Below, in pieces: positions 34,435 through 45,990 of a DNA stretch of 64,000 nt. How positions within the stretch are numbered: the stretch's first letter is position 1; each line of letters opens with the position of its first letter. Position numbers and translations under genes: made by a program. Below the pieces are notes generated by a model, which was not told where the DNA came from, did no database searches, and saw only the letters and a program-made list of their open reading frames with translations. Origin of the DNA: Echinarachnius parma (Eukaryota; Echinodermata; Echinoidea; Clypeasteroida; Echinarachniidae); the NCBI GenBank assembly GCA_037951105.1, contig JBAMJV010003327.1:62001-126000 (forward strand), read 5' to 3'.

Positions 34435-34720
34435 AGGGACTGCATCGCCATGTCTGATGGTGCATAAACAAAACTAAAAGGGTGGCGCCATGTTTAACGC
34501 ACACCGCGCATTTTCTCGCTTTACATACGCTGGAGAGTTGCCTGAACTATGCGCGTGTGCTACGCTTACGCGCGATTCTGCCTGGTTATTGCTACAGTCA
34601 CAAATGGTCCGGGCGCCGTACGATTTTTCGTGCGATGCTCTGTGCGCATTGTTTGAATTTGACAACGTATGAACTTTAATTTTTGAGAGCCGTTTTTTTT
34701 TCTTCAGCACACACATTGCC
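34435..34720 (+). mobile_element. TTAA-5 element, left end (second copy)
   Basis: TTAA 34431-34434, AGGGACTGCATCGCC and GTGGCGCCATGTTT as at 29437. Followed by a CpG-rich stretch (about 34500-34660) unlike its AT-rich surroundings. Confidence 0.4.
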
Positions 34721-35207
34721 TCATTTCAAATGTTTAATGATAGTTCATTATCGTGGTAATTTCGAAAGTGAAGAGGCTGAAACGCTTTTGAAAACGCTGA
34801 TTTTGAGCTATACATGTATAAGTGTCTTTCAGACTCAAAGTGGCAAAAAATAGCCTAAAACACTTACGTGCAGTTAGCCCAATCGAGTAAATGTGACTTT
34901 TCATGATAATTGACAAGTTCATGAACCCAGCCTATTATTCAATTTAATAGGTTATTTTTGGCTGGTATGCGGTTTACTGGGAGCAAAATTTAGATTATTG
35001 ACATCTAAGTAGACATCTTATAAAGTCATTGTTAATACACCGATAAAGTCGTACAATAGTTCAATCGCCTCGAATTGTTTTAAATAATTGGTATGCGTGC
35101 GTTATTTCATTTTTTTTTTCGGAAAGCAGAAACTTCGCATGGGTCTGTGCAAGAAAGTGGAAACCCCCATGGGAATATAATTCGAACCAAAACCTGGTTA
35201 TAGGCTA
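34721..35207. other. Unassigned AT-rich sequence
   Basis: Nothing recognised. Confidence 0.4.
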
Positions 35208-35577
35208 ATAATAATAATATACTCGATTTATATAGCGCCTAATATGATTGATACTCATCTCTAAGCGCTTTACAATGATAATATTACCCCCGGTCATAGG
35301 ATACAATGCAAACCTGCACACATTGTGTGCACCATCTCCACTCCCTGGGGAGCATTCCTTCCAAGCGGCTCATGGGCATTGAGAAGATCCTCTACATATT
35401 GGCTTTCACCTCCTACCGGGTCCCCATTTATACACCTGGGTAGAGAGCAGCAATTGTGGATAATTTGTCTTGCTGAAGGACAAACGCGGTAGGCAGGGTT
35501 CGAACTCGGGATCTCATGATCGGAAAGAGCGCGCTCTACCAATCTTGCCACACCACATCCACTAGACAAATCTATTT
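35208..35577 (-). mobile_element. tRNA-derived SINE, near full length
   Basis: On the minus strand the head starts TGGCAAGATTGGTAGAGCGC (A-box-like) and has a B box AGTTCGAACCC; the body follows, and the 3' end reads AAGCGCTTAGAGATGAG, then AGGCGCTATATAAATCGAG and a TTATTATTATTA tail. That tail resembles known LINE-partner tails of animal SINEs. About 370 bp. Transcription would be by Pol III from the internal boxes. Confidence 0.8.
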
Positions 35578-35632
35578 AAACATGTATCTCAGAAAGATGA
35601 TGTCTTTCTCGCCCTATACATTCAGTGACGTA

Positions 35633-35773
35633 GCGTAGTCAGACTGATTGGGGACACACCTATATTCATTTCCTTATTTTTTTAAAGATTTTACTTTTAT
35701 GTTTTGTATTAATTTGTCTAAGTATTGTCAGATTGTGTGGCGTATCTCCAGTGCTTCCTGCGCTACGCCGCTG
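35633..35773. mobile_element. Short hAT-like element
   Basis: Begins CAGTGACGTAGCGTAGTC and ends CCTGCGCTACGCCGCTG, good terminal inverted repeats of the CAGTGGCGTAG type. The 8-bp flanks (TATACATT, CCCTAAAT) do not match. Confidence 0.55.
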
Positions 35774-36097
35774 CCCTAAATTATCACTTTGATACAGTTT
35801 GTATACATGTGACATGTTTATTTTCCTTATATTATAAGATGCTATAATTTTCGTCAGGTAGCATTTTACCTTTACAAAAGTTCAAGTTCAACGTCATAAT
35901 TATTTTCATGACTCTAACAGAGGAGGAGACACCATGCACCCATACCAGTGACCTATGACGTCATCATTATGGGGTTAATTACGATTTAACTGTGGCAGGG
36001 GTGAAACAAAAACCGGGGGGGGGGGGGGGGGGTGAAAGTATAAGTTACTATCATCTTTGATTCCCCCCCCCCCCCCAACAAAAAAACAACAACAACT

Positions 36098-36128
<31 letters not shown>

Positions 36129-36611
36129 CGAAATAAAATGGTATAATGTCATCTGAAAGCATATACAATTTCCCCAAATATAAACCAACAATGAGAATAA
36201 TTTTCCATCGTTTTGCCCAAATCAGAGCTGGCTTTTGCCTGAATATTGCCCTACTATTCAAAACTCCAGGGGGGGGGGGGGGCGGGCCCAGGCCCCCAGG
36301 CTCCCAGGCCCCCACCCCCGCCCCGGGTCCCTAGATCCCATCTCGCACGCCAATGATATAATGAAATTGAGATACCTCCATGGATGTTTTATGGAATCAT
36401 TTAACCAAAACATAAAAATAGTTATTCAGTAATGAAACAAACATACGTATGTGAACTTTGTGAAACAAAACAAATGTATTTTGTATCATGTTCATTGTCT
36501 CGCTCGTGTATACCTGTTACACGCAACATTACAATGTATGTGACAGAGTGTGTTGAGAGATTTACATTCCTTTCTATCTGTTTAGCTATTTTGAATTGTC
36601 TTGGTCAAAAT
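35774..36611. other. Unassigned sequence with G/C runs and a CAA microsatellite
   Basis: G run 36018-36032, C run 36063-36076, (CAA)n at about 36078-36128, and a second G run at 36270-36282 preceded by TGCCTGAATATTGCCC, a word related to the 21-bp array at 43008. Probably remnants of G-rich elements; ends not resolved. Confidence 0.4.
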
Positions 36612-37016
36612 ATAGGTTTTCCCGCTCAATTTTGCACTTTTTTCAATCGAATTCATTTCGGGTCATTCGAATTCGCGCGTTGCCGCGTAATCGTTGGTAT
36701 CGGTCTTCCAAATTCCGAATAAGTGCATGCGAATTCATGCATACGCACACGCTTTCGTGAATAAACACAGAAGTTCATTTATGGGCATTCGAATTCGCGA
36801 ATGTGCAGCCAACTGTCAACGGCCTTTCGCGAATTCGAATGACCATTGATAAAAAGGTATGCACTTTGTGCAAATTCACTTGCTCCTACGTGATTTTGAA
36901 CGACTATTTACGAATTCGAATGCTGCTTTGGTACGGCGATCGCAAATCGCGCGAATTCGTTTGCTCCTATTATCAATTCGATTGACACAATCGCGAAATT
37001 GAGCGGGAAAACCTAT
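36612..37016. mobile_element. Compact foldback element with ~21-bp CGAATTCG subrepeats
   Basis: 405 bp. Starts ATAGGTTTTCCCGCTCAATT and ends in its complement, a perfect 21-bp terminal inverted repeat. The arms are made of degenerate units of about 20-21 bp such as TCATTCGAATTCGCGCGTTG and CATGCGAATTCATGCATACG, inverted in the right half. Shares its terminal sequence style with the large composite at 54-62 kb. No coding capacity. Confidence 0.75.
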
Positions 37017-37599
37017 GATAGAATGACACAGAACCCCAGTCAGTCAGTATGCAATGCAGCGATGAATGTTATAAAAAGCATAATGAGTAAAGGGGGGTAA
37101 AAACCAAAGGGGAAAGAGATTCTTGAGACAGGGATGAGAGATGGATGGGGGAGAGGCGGGGGGGGGGGGGGGGGGGGCTCCATCACTTTACGCTTTACCA
37201 ATAATCAAACGGCTCCCCAGATGAATTAAGTCATGTTACAAATATGTGACTGTCTTATGTTGTATACGTGTTCGCGGCAAACGTGCTAAAAATAATGTCG
37301 ACCACCGTAACAACACTTCGCGCTAAATATTTTATGTTACATTTTTATTTTATGACTGTCTTTGATGTCAACTGTCAGTTTTACGCACCCGTGACTGAAC
37401 CACGAACTTTAGACGACGCACGATCGCACGTACGCCACGCCGCATTGTTCGTATACAGTATGCATGGTAGGCATGATCATAGAACGGTTACCATTAGGGG
37501 CGAAGCTACTGGGGGCTAGGGACATACCCCCACAGACAAGTTATGTTTACGGTAAAAAAACAAACAATGTGAACAATGTAAATTTGCAAAATCATGTCA
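37017..37599. other. Unassigned sequence with a G run
   Basis: G run at 37159-37178. 37375-37530 contains GGGGCGAAGCTACTGGGGGC, a possible remnant of a G-rich element. No gene recognised. Confidence 0.35.
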
Positions 37600-37603
37600 T
37601 TAA

Positions 37604-38238
37604 AGGGGCCCTGCAACCCAAATGCATGTTGACCTCTGTTCATCTGTATTAGTGTACACATTCAATATTTGTAAACGGTTTGACCCAAATATGTTTTGTA
37701 TATTTTTAAACATTTTATCATTTATTTGTCTTCATGTTGCTAAGCCCCACCTCCTAAAAAACCCTCCAGAGCAAATACTATTGTTGACCTGCAGTGACAT
37801 CATTTGTCAATCACTGGTCAGCTACCATAAGATTAACAAAAGATGAAAGTACAAAAAGAACATCCACATAAAAGCATGCCCTGCATACCTCCATGCAATA
37901 GCTTAGACAGTGCTTTTCTTCTGACATAGCAACAGCTATTGTAATTGAAGTTGTGTGAGTTGGTATTCTATTCAACCATGTGATGCTATTGTGATTAGGC
38001 TAATCACAATAGCATGGTAGCTGACCAGTGATTGACAAATGATGTCACTGCAGGTCAACAATAGAATTTGCTCTGGAGGGATTTTTAGGAGGTGGGGCTT
38101 AGCAACATGAAGACAAATAAATGATAAAATGTTTAAAAATATACAAAACATATTTGGGTCAAACCGTTTACAAATATTGAATGTGTACACTAATACAGAT
38201 GAACAGAGGTCAACATGCATTTGGGCTGCAGGGCCCCT
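37604..38238. mobile_element. TTAA-4 element with ~220-bp inverted repeats
   Basis: 635 bp between TTAA 37600-37603 and 38239-38242. Left arm (about 37604-37826) and right arm (about 38016-38238) are almost perfectly complementary. Both begin AGGGGCCCTGCA outward-in. The arms encode the same open frame on opposite strands simply because they are mirror copies. A perfect 16-bp hairpin with a 1-nt loop (37983-38015) adjoins the right arm. Confidence 0.85.
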
Positions 38239-38242
38239 TTAA

Positions 38243-38465
38243 GTTAAAAACATTATTGGATGGAGCCTTACTGGTGAAAATATTCTTTGTGTAAAGTTAA
38301 AAAAGAAAGAACACTGTAAAAGTTCCCTTCCATGTGCCCCTGATGATAATCCAAGACCCCTATCGTGACCCCTGGTGACCCCCCCCCCCCCCCCTCTTTT
38401 AACTGGAAATAAATCCTAGCCATGCCACTGGACCGATTACAAACGATACGGCCATACACAACTCA
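38243..38465. mobile_element. hAT-like remnant with C run
   Basis: C run at 38380-38394, then AATCCTAGCCATGCCACTG, a right-end-like sequence of the CAGTGGCGTAG type. Left end not identified. Confidence 0.35.
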
Positions 38466-38469
38466 GACT

Positions 38470-38800
38470 TTTAATTTAAACATGTAAAGTTTGAGACAAT
38501 TTGTAGATAGAGAGTTTGAGACAGGGAGGATTTGAGCTATAGAAATTGCAAAATAATGTTACTTTCTTATTGTAAAACACATGTAAATCATATCATATTT
38601 TATTTTTGCCCAAGCAGTGACTGCTACAAGATGTGTGTGGCATACATGATACTGGAACTTTTAGTTTAAAATATCAGACAATCTTTAGACAAAGAGTTTG
38701 AGACAGGGAGGATTTGAGCTATAGAAATTGCCAAATAATGTTACTTTCTTATTGTAAAGCAAATGTAAATCATATCATATTTTCAGTGGCTGCTACACGA
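38470..38800 (+). repeat. 182-bp tandem duplication
   Basis: GAGTTTGAGACAGGGAGG recurs at 38512 and 38694 with long shared flanks (GATTTGAGCTATAGAAATTG, ATGTAAATCATATCATATTT). Two units. Confidence 0.9.
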
Positions 38801-39460
38801 TGTACAGTCGGCTTGAGGTTGCGCCATGTAAGAAGGAAGGACTGGAGAGTCCTGAGAAGGACTGTTGGTATTTTTTCTTGAGCTTGTAGAACTACAGCGA
38901 CGGTATTGTGAGGAGAGGAAGGATGGTAGGAGGGGCTTCAAGGTGTGTGTATAGCATGATAAGGAAAGGAATACTGATCCACAGGCTTGATGATCGGTCA
39001 TCATTAACCCTCCGAGTGCCGAATTCAATTCTCAGAAATGCTCTTGACCCAGTGTTGCAGACAAGGTCACGGGAATGGCTTGATCACCCATTCAACTATT
39101 ATATAATGAATTTAAAATGAAGTTCAGCTTGCTTGCTTATAAGTATGATACAATTATTCCATTAATAACCTATATATCTAGTGCATTTATGAAGAAATCT
39201 ACATATCTTTTTCTTTTGTGACTCGAGTCGAACGCGCCACTCACAGGGTTAAAGCATACATTCGGCTTACGACGTGTTTCCTATCTATAAACGTCATGTT
39301 TTCATTGATAAAAGTAAATATTGATAGTGTGATTCGTTTCAGTTATGAGGGGAAATTATTCGATTTCGCCCGAACTGATGGGTTAGGGTTACGCGTGATT
39401 TAACTATTGTAATGTATTATGTCTATTTGGCGGGAACAGTATAAACAATATATAAAACAC
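38801..39460. other. Unassigned sequence
   Basis: 38801-39120 is less AT-rich and has short open frames on both strands without a recognisable domain. Nothing else seen. Confidence 0.35.
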
Positions 39461-39520
39461 AATCACAAGCGGACTCCGCTGTGGATTGAACCTACGACCG
39501 CTAGATCATTAGACAGGATT
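39461..39520 (-). other. tRNA-like sequence, probable SINE remnant
   Basis: On the minus strand: CTAATGATCTAG as an anticodon-arm-like stretch, B box GGTTCAATCC and AGCGGAGTCCGC. No closed acceptor stem or clear A box. Confidence 0.3.
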
Positions 39521-39689
39521 CATAATTTCACTTCAGGATAAGAAAAACGCTTCGCCCTTTCGGTTCTTCAGCCCTATGATAATATTTTCGAAATTCGATA
39601 CAACGGGGCTGAGCGTAAAGTTCCACGAGAAATACCCTTTGTGGATTCTAATTCAGATGGGTTGCTCAAAAACATGGTCTAAAATTCTG

Positions 39690-41230
39690 TAGGCCGTTGT
39701 TTTAATAAAGTGGCCCCTATACACTATACAATTCGAAAGCGAAAAATAGTTTAAGTTCATGTTTCTGCAGTGTAGCATTTTCTTAAAATTATTCCTTTGA
39801 GTGCTACGATGTTGTTTGTATATTTTAAGTTGGCTTTATCTTCCTTGCCATGAGATTGTTTTTATGTTTGAGAAATCTCTTACGGGGAGGCTATACAGCT
39901 ATGTTCTCTTTTTCAGAACGTTGTCTTATTACAATTTAAAAAACGTAACCCATAAAACGTAACCCATGGGCGGAAAGTTTAAAAGTGTGTATGTTTTATT
40001 TCTAGGTTTTATTTATCGCCGTTTAGCATTTTTTTTTTCCCCTTTGTCATAGTGCGTTCGATGTTGTTTCACAAAATCGTTGTCAAGACATCGATTTTTT
40101 TAAAATTTATTATCATACAAATTCCCTTTCGGGGATGCTCAATCAAATGCATTGCGAAAACATGCTCTAAAATTCCATGCTATAAACCACTCCGAAGTAT
40201 AGGCCCTGGGTCGAAAGCGCAAAACACGGGATTTGAGTTCTCTGTTGTATTATTTTGTCGACAGGTTTGTGTTACGGTGTTGTTTGTGTATTTAAGTTCG
40301 CAAATCTTTCCCGTTGAGAAAATATATTTTCTGTTTGTTTTCTGGAGGGTTTAAGAAATATCCTTGCCGATTGGCGACACCGTTAGTCTGTTTATGTATT
40401 AAAACGAGGAATGCAATATATCGACCCTGGTTCTTATTAATGTATAATTCGTTGTTGTTCATGTATTTAAAGGGATCCAACACCCTAACATAATTTTATA
40501 ATTAACATGAAAAATGAAATATAATAGCTTTAGTAGTCCATTCCACCTAAAAGTTCAGGAAAAAAGGATTTCTTGACAGATTGTATAATTTGAAAACTCA
40601 TCATCATACTTAATCTCCTAAGTCTTCTAGCTTACGCGTGTATAGATTCGCACTCGCAAACGTTTGGCGCTTACGGAACATAAGGCCCTGTTTGGTTCCG
40701 TATGTTCGGGTGATTAACCGCATAGTTTGTGAATTGCACAACCCTTTGTTGCACAAAGTGTTGGACATCAATTTGATTTTAAAATTACGAAGTTTAAACA
40801 TTATAAGCCAGTGTTGTCCTTTGCGTGGTAGTCCCCTTTAACAGTTTAAGTTCGCGCATACCTTTCTCGTCAACAATGTCCTTTTTATTATTATTTAAGT
40901 TGGAATGGGCGGGAAATTGTTGCTTTATTTTCGACCGTTTAGCAGTATTTGTTCGTTCTTTATTTTATCTTATTGTCAAGATATGCATTTTTTCTTTGTT
41001 TAGAGAATAAGAATGGGCGTGCAATTTTTGTCCTTTCGCGGGACTTGTCCGATTGTGTAGCGAGAAACGTAATCGCGCAATCCACAGTCACATGGTCTAG
41101 TTCCAGACTTTGGCAGTTTATTATTGTATGCTTTGTGTTCGATGTTGTTTGTGTAACTACGTTGGCATCTATTTCTCATGAACATATCGTTTTTATTTGT
41201 ATTTTGGACGACAAGGTTGGACAAGAAAAT
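39690..41230 (+). repeat. Highly degenerate tandem repeat region
   Basis: A GTTCGATGTTGTTTGTGTA-like word followed by TTAAGTT recurs near 39806, 40056, 40276 and 41126, with other shared words (TCAAGA(C/T)AT, GTTTAGCA, AAGTTCGC). Units of about 220-250 bp, strongly diverged. A TTAA-bounded element interrupts it at 40471-40837. Confidence 0.5.
40471..40837. mobile_element. TTAA-bounded insertion inside the degenerate array
   Basis: Between TTAA 40467-40470 and 40838-40841. Starts AGGGATCCAACACCC and ends GTGGTAGTCCCC. Across it the array sequence resumes (GTATTTAA then CAGTTTAAGTTCGCG), supporting an insertion. Terminal inversion is weak. Confidence 0.55.
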
Positions 41231-43007
41231 CATTACCGTTTCATAGGACTTGTGGTCTTTTTATGTAAATAAAACAAACGGGGAAACTTATCCCGTGCGA
41301 CCCCGTGTCACATGTTATTACAAGGCCCTGGGATCTTGTAACAAAATCTTCATAACCAGCGGCCAATAGAATCGTGTCCGCCGGGGCGTGCCATACCAGG
41401 ACAACTACAGGGTGTGTCAAAAACAGAGAAACAAAACATAGAATGATCATTTATGAAACGGACTATGTTCCCGTTTATCTCCATACGATTGTATTATCAT
41501 TCGAATGTGATCTTAACCCTTGCCTACGGGAACCTGGTCTAAATAAATAAATACATGAGGGCTGCGGCTATTCAAGCGTAGTGCTTGACGTTTATCAATA
41601 TTACATGTTGCCGATTTTAACTTTTCGATCGTTACCAGCTATTAATGTAGTACTAGTATTTTATTCGTTTTACATCAATCAAGTACGATTCCAGATAACA
41701 TTTTTTGGAACACCCTTCACTTTCCACCACTCTCTTTCTAAAGTTTCAACACGGAGTGAAGAGTTTGTAAACTAAAATATCAAGTTCGGGTAAATTTGGA
41801 CCAACAGTTTAGACCAGAGGAAACGTCAGAAGAGTGGGAAGGTGTAAAGTATGTCAAGGCCAGGGCCGGTGAAGAAAAGTTTTAAAGGCCCTCTCGGACT
41901 TTTGAAGTCTGAAAATCGAATTCAATTAAAAACGCTGCCGTGCTTAGAATTCATTTCAACCCAATCGTATAGAATGAAGACGAGGTCTTTGCACATATTA
42001 AACCATGTAGATCAATTTGAATTTAGTTATTTAATGATATGACTAAGAAATGTATTTGTATCGTTGAATGCCCCTTTAAGTTTTTTTGTAGAAAATAAAC
42101 TCAATTTACTTTCTTTAAACTTCAAGTTCAAGGATTCTTAAAGTACGGTATTGATACAAATGGCTGACATTGAAAGTGCGTTCTGTCGCTTTCAATAATA
42201 TTCTGAATATCAGATCAAATAATAGGGCTGAAGAGAACATAATTGACAGCCTGAACAATGCGCGAAGACACCATCAGGATTCAGGACCATGGGCGTATAT
42301 GGGCAAATTTTTGCATGCCAAGGGGCTGAGGTTCTTCTCGTGTCTCACCTAAAAGCCAAATGCTCGTTTGGGGAAAATTATCGAAAATAACTGTATTGGC
42401 CAAACTAATTGATTAGTATTGATAAATAGCATAAAAGGGGCGTGTGTGAAACAATCCGAACCTTAGTATCGTTAAGTGCAGAAATATCAGTTAAAACGTT
42501 TATGAAAACCTCTGACATTGAGCCTAAATTCACCGTCAGTTTGGCCCGTCTACGCTGGCCACATCTATACGCTCGTTTGTGCGATACGCTCGTGCGAAAC
42601 CATGTGCCGCATTTTCCAAAGGATAGCTCGCAGCGCACGAGGGTGCATATCAACATACAACCGTCGGCGATATCGATTTGCAGAAAATCAGTTTCATAAG
42701 TTTCTAAATACATCAACTAGTAGGCGGTTTCCAGGCAAATTTGTATAATCCCCTTTTAGTAAAAAATATATTCTTTCACATGATTGGTAATAAGAGCGTA
42801 CATTTCATTTTGTTTGTGTGTGGGGCGTTTCCCACTACTGGCATTTGCCTTTAAGGGGAAACAAACACAGGAACCGAACAAACAGACGGACGGGAAAAAC
42901 AAAAAGTCCTCGATCACCAGTTACCCGAGAATGATATGAATATATGATTTTTGCTTGACTATGAAATAACGTCATGCCTTTGTCCAAAATAAAAATAAAA
43001 CTATCCC
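41231..43007. other. Unassigned sequence, one small TTAA-bounded candidate
   Basis: A possible 190-bp TTAA-bounded element lies at 41886-42075 (weak termini). 42500-42700 is CpG-richer. No gene recognised. Confidence 0.35.
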
Positions 43008-43185
43008 GAATATTACATGATCTTGCCCGAATATGGTATGAGTTTGTCCAAATATGTCATGATTTTGCCCGAATATGACATGTTTTTGTCCGTATATGAC
43101 ATGATTTTGCCCGAATATGACATAGTTTGTCTGAATATGACATGGTTTTGCCCGAATCTGGTATGCCATTTGTCCAGATATTGCC
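43008..43185 (+). repeat. Regular 21-bp tandem array, about 8.5 units
   Basis: Units of nearly constant 21 bp (one 20-bp unit) begin GAATAT and end TTTTGCCC or TTTGTCC, with ATGACATG in the middle. Because 21 is a multiple of three the minus strand stays open and reads as a seven-residue peptide repeat. Related single words occur at 17737 and 36240. Confidence 0.9.
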
Positions 43186-44146
43186 CTTTTCAAAAGTATT
43201 AACCCCTTGCCTACATGAACCGAGTGGGTTATGCACAAAGTGTATGTGGATTTCAGAATCTTGTAGGGAACGGGTTAAGGGGGTGCAGCCCCCTAACCCC
43301 ACCCTCTCCTCGCGCGATACGCCTAATAATGGATGACACTGCTTTAAACTGCCAATAAATTGATGTCTTCTGGGATTCGCAGTGAAAGTTTTCCCACCAC
43401 TGCGTCGTCTTTAGAAATTTGTTGCAAATTGAATTAAACTTTCGACAATAGGACAAAATTACCAGGTAACCGAGCACGTGTCCATCGGTCCATACAGGGA
43501 ACTATTTTAGGCACGATATCTCATTAGATTAAACATGTTAAACGTCTACCATTTGCAAACAGTTGGCCGTTTTTGGTGACTTTACTAGCGGCGTGTGCGT
43601 ATGTGTGTGTGGGGGGGGGGGCATGGAAACAATGCCCCCCCCCCCCCTTAGCTTGGGCAGTTTGTCAAGTTATGTTCTGTTGGAGTGGTCAGAGCTATTA
43701 TGTACTTTGCACAAATCGATCCTGGTTCGAAACATGGGCTGCGTCTCTCGGTTGGCGACAATAAAGGGCGGTCCGAGAAAAAGGGCGGTCCCATATACAT
43801 ACACAGAGGGAGGTGGCGGGGGGTATCGGAAGGGGGTGCAGCCTCTGAATAAGGACAATATTCGGGCACCGTGTTTCTCAAGAGACTTACATTGGGCTAG
43901 CCTTGTCGACGGGCATGGAGACATCAGCGCCGGGCAAGAGACCAAGGTCCCCACCTCCCAACCAAAGAAACAAAATATATGACTAAAATATAGCCCGGTG
44001 ACATTGACCTTTGACCTCATGAACCATGAACATTGTCTCTTAAACATTGTTAAGATCCGTATTTGAATAACAAAGTATGATGTCCTCTCGTCAGACAATT
44101 GTTGATAATGTTGATAAATTGTAGGAAGGCGAACATGATGGACGGA
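43186..44146. other. Unassigned sequence with G/C runs
   Basis: GGGTTAAGGGGGTGCAGCCC (about 43271) and a second GGGGGTGCAGCC (43833) are shared words, suggesting G-rich element remnants; runs of G at 43611 and C at 43635. No gene recognised. Confidence 0.35.
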
Positions 44147-44188
44147 CGAACGAACGAACGAACGAACGAACGAACGAACGAACGAACG
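44147..44188 (+). repeat. (GAAC)n microsatellite
   Basis: About 10 GAAC units; explains the Ser-Phe-Val-Arg repeat frame on the minus strand. Confidence 0.95.
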
Positions 44189-44536
44189 GAATGACAATAC
44201 GAAAACATGATATAATTAGAAATCAATGCCTCCGGCCATTTTAGGGCTGAGGCAATATAAAGTTATACGTATACCAACTGTTGTTAAGTGGAAATGAAAT
44301 GAAGTAACGTTGAACTTGACTTGAAGATTCCATTCTATATTCCGAAAAGTGTAAGGACCTGTTGAAAAGCTTTTATACAAGCAGATACCAATTTTTGTGG
44401 CAATCATTTAACATGGTTCTGATTTCATAATTTGGGTTGAGAAAAGTACGAGTCACATCCGATCCATTTGAAACAAGAGTCCTGTCAGTGTCAGGGTGTG
44501 TGATGTGCATACTTTACTTATCATCATGATTATTCC
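44189..44536. other. Unassigned AT-rich sequence
   Basis: Nothing recognised apart from a GTTGAACTTGACTTGAAG word (44309) like a LINE tail. Confidence 0.35.
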
Positions 44537-44540
44537 TTAA

Positions 44541-44910
44541 AGGGACCTAGTAGCATTGTCTAAATCCACAAAACGTACTTTAAAACTTTAGTGGTTCTCT
44601 TCGTATTGCGAATAGAAGCATCAAACAGATTTTGTGTTTCTTTTCGAATTTCCCTTACATTAAAAAGATATTTACGATTAAAGTGTTGGGATTTGTATTT
44701 ATCCACTGGAAAGTTATATCTGTGTACAAAGCCAGTGCAATGAGTTAGCGAATATCACTTTCAAGTTAGGCTTATTACTCGGTGTAATAACATCCATTTA
44801 TCGTGCACCTTTCACACATTACTTCGTGGACATATCAGACCACAGGAACACACATTATATCAACAATTTATCACTGTTTGCAAATGTCAACGAAGTCACT
44901 ATAGATCCCT
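44541..44910 (-). mobile_element. TTAA-1 MITE, diverged complete copy
   Basis: Between TTAA 44537-44540 and 44911-44914. The internal TTAA site has mutated to CATTTATCGTGC, so it is no longer a TTAA. Confidence 0.85.
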
Positions 44911-45174
44911 TTAATCACAATGGATGCACGATTTGCGTTATTATAATTCAAAGACAGAACGAGATGTTCGCAATATAATGTAAGATATAAATCATTGACA
45001 CATTACCACCTCATCATCAATTCGAACATGATAGGGACCCAAAGTACATTTTTTGTATTGCTAACAAATCAAGACATCAAGTGCAATTTATTCACGTCTG
45101 TGTGACATATTTCATGCTATCTGTCCTCGATCCTCTGACATGGATTGTCCTTTTGAAAGACAACGTACTCTTGC

Positions 45175-45990
45175 GGTAAAAACTTCGAACCCGCTTGTAC
45201 TATTAATGGGGGCAGTTTACGTAAACAATTCTCGTTATCGGACCCTAAAGAAGGAGTATTCCCCATTTATACATGTATATATTTATAATTCTTTGTTTTG
45301 TTTTACATTGTTTTAGTTAGTTTCCAAACTCAACCAACTTTATTTGTCATATTCTGTTACTAATACTTAGTTTCCAAATTCAACACCCTTTATTTGTCTT
45401 ATTCTTGTGCGGAGCATAATAGCCTACATAAACATTCTTGTGAAAGAATAGTTATTTCCATCGATTCACTAATAAGTCATCCCTGTTTACATGATTACAC
45501 ATAACTTTCATGGAAGCACATACTCTTGAAATATTATTGATGAAGTTCTTGATTTTGTTTTATTGAAATACAAGCTCTTAACTTGGCATGATTGGTGTAC
45601 TGTTGATGTAAATAATCCTAATAATTAAATAAACACGAAAGAGTTTTCCCCAAATATTTCTAAATTTGGGAGTTGTGTTCCTTTTTGTTTTAACATGTCA
45701 TAAGTTTCCGAACTCAACACACTTTATTTTGTCCTTTTCATTCTACCAGAGAGGTGGGGTCCTTCCCACCTCTCTGATGCTACGATGTGTGCTATGGCCA
45801 ACACAAGTAGTCCGATGAAAGAACATTTATTTCGATCGCAGGATAAAACTTAGCTTTCATGGACATGGAAAACAGACATTTGAAATAATAGGTGATGTAG
45901 TTCTTTCGTATTGTGTTATTGTACAAGCGCTGAACCTGGTGTACTATTAATGGGGGCAGTTGGTGTAAATAATCCTTTAATAGTCATTTA
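45175..45990 (+). repeat. Degenerate ~370-bp tandem repeat with an embedded hairpin
   Basis: GTACTATTAATGGGGGCAGT occurs at 45198 and 45942 with an intermediate relative at 45596; TTTCC(A/G)AA(C/A)TCAAC, then ACTTTATTT, recurs at 45321, 45371 and 45707. Positions 45747-45776 form a perfect 12-bp stem (CAGAGAGGTGGG) with loop GTCCTT. Confidence 0.6.

Noticed and set aside
37622-38220. Two nearly identical 74-82-codon frames in opposite orientation
   Set aside because: They are the two mirror arms of the TTAA-4 element.
42972-43238. Minus-strand frame with a seven-residue GQNHVIF-type repeat
   Set aside because: Direct result of the 21-bp DNA array; no other feature of a gene.
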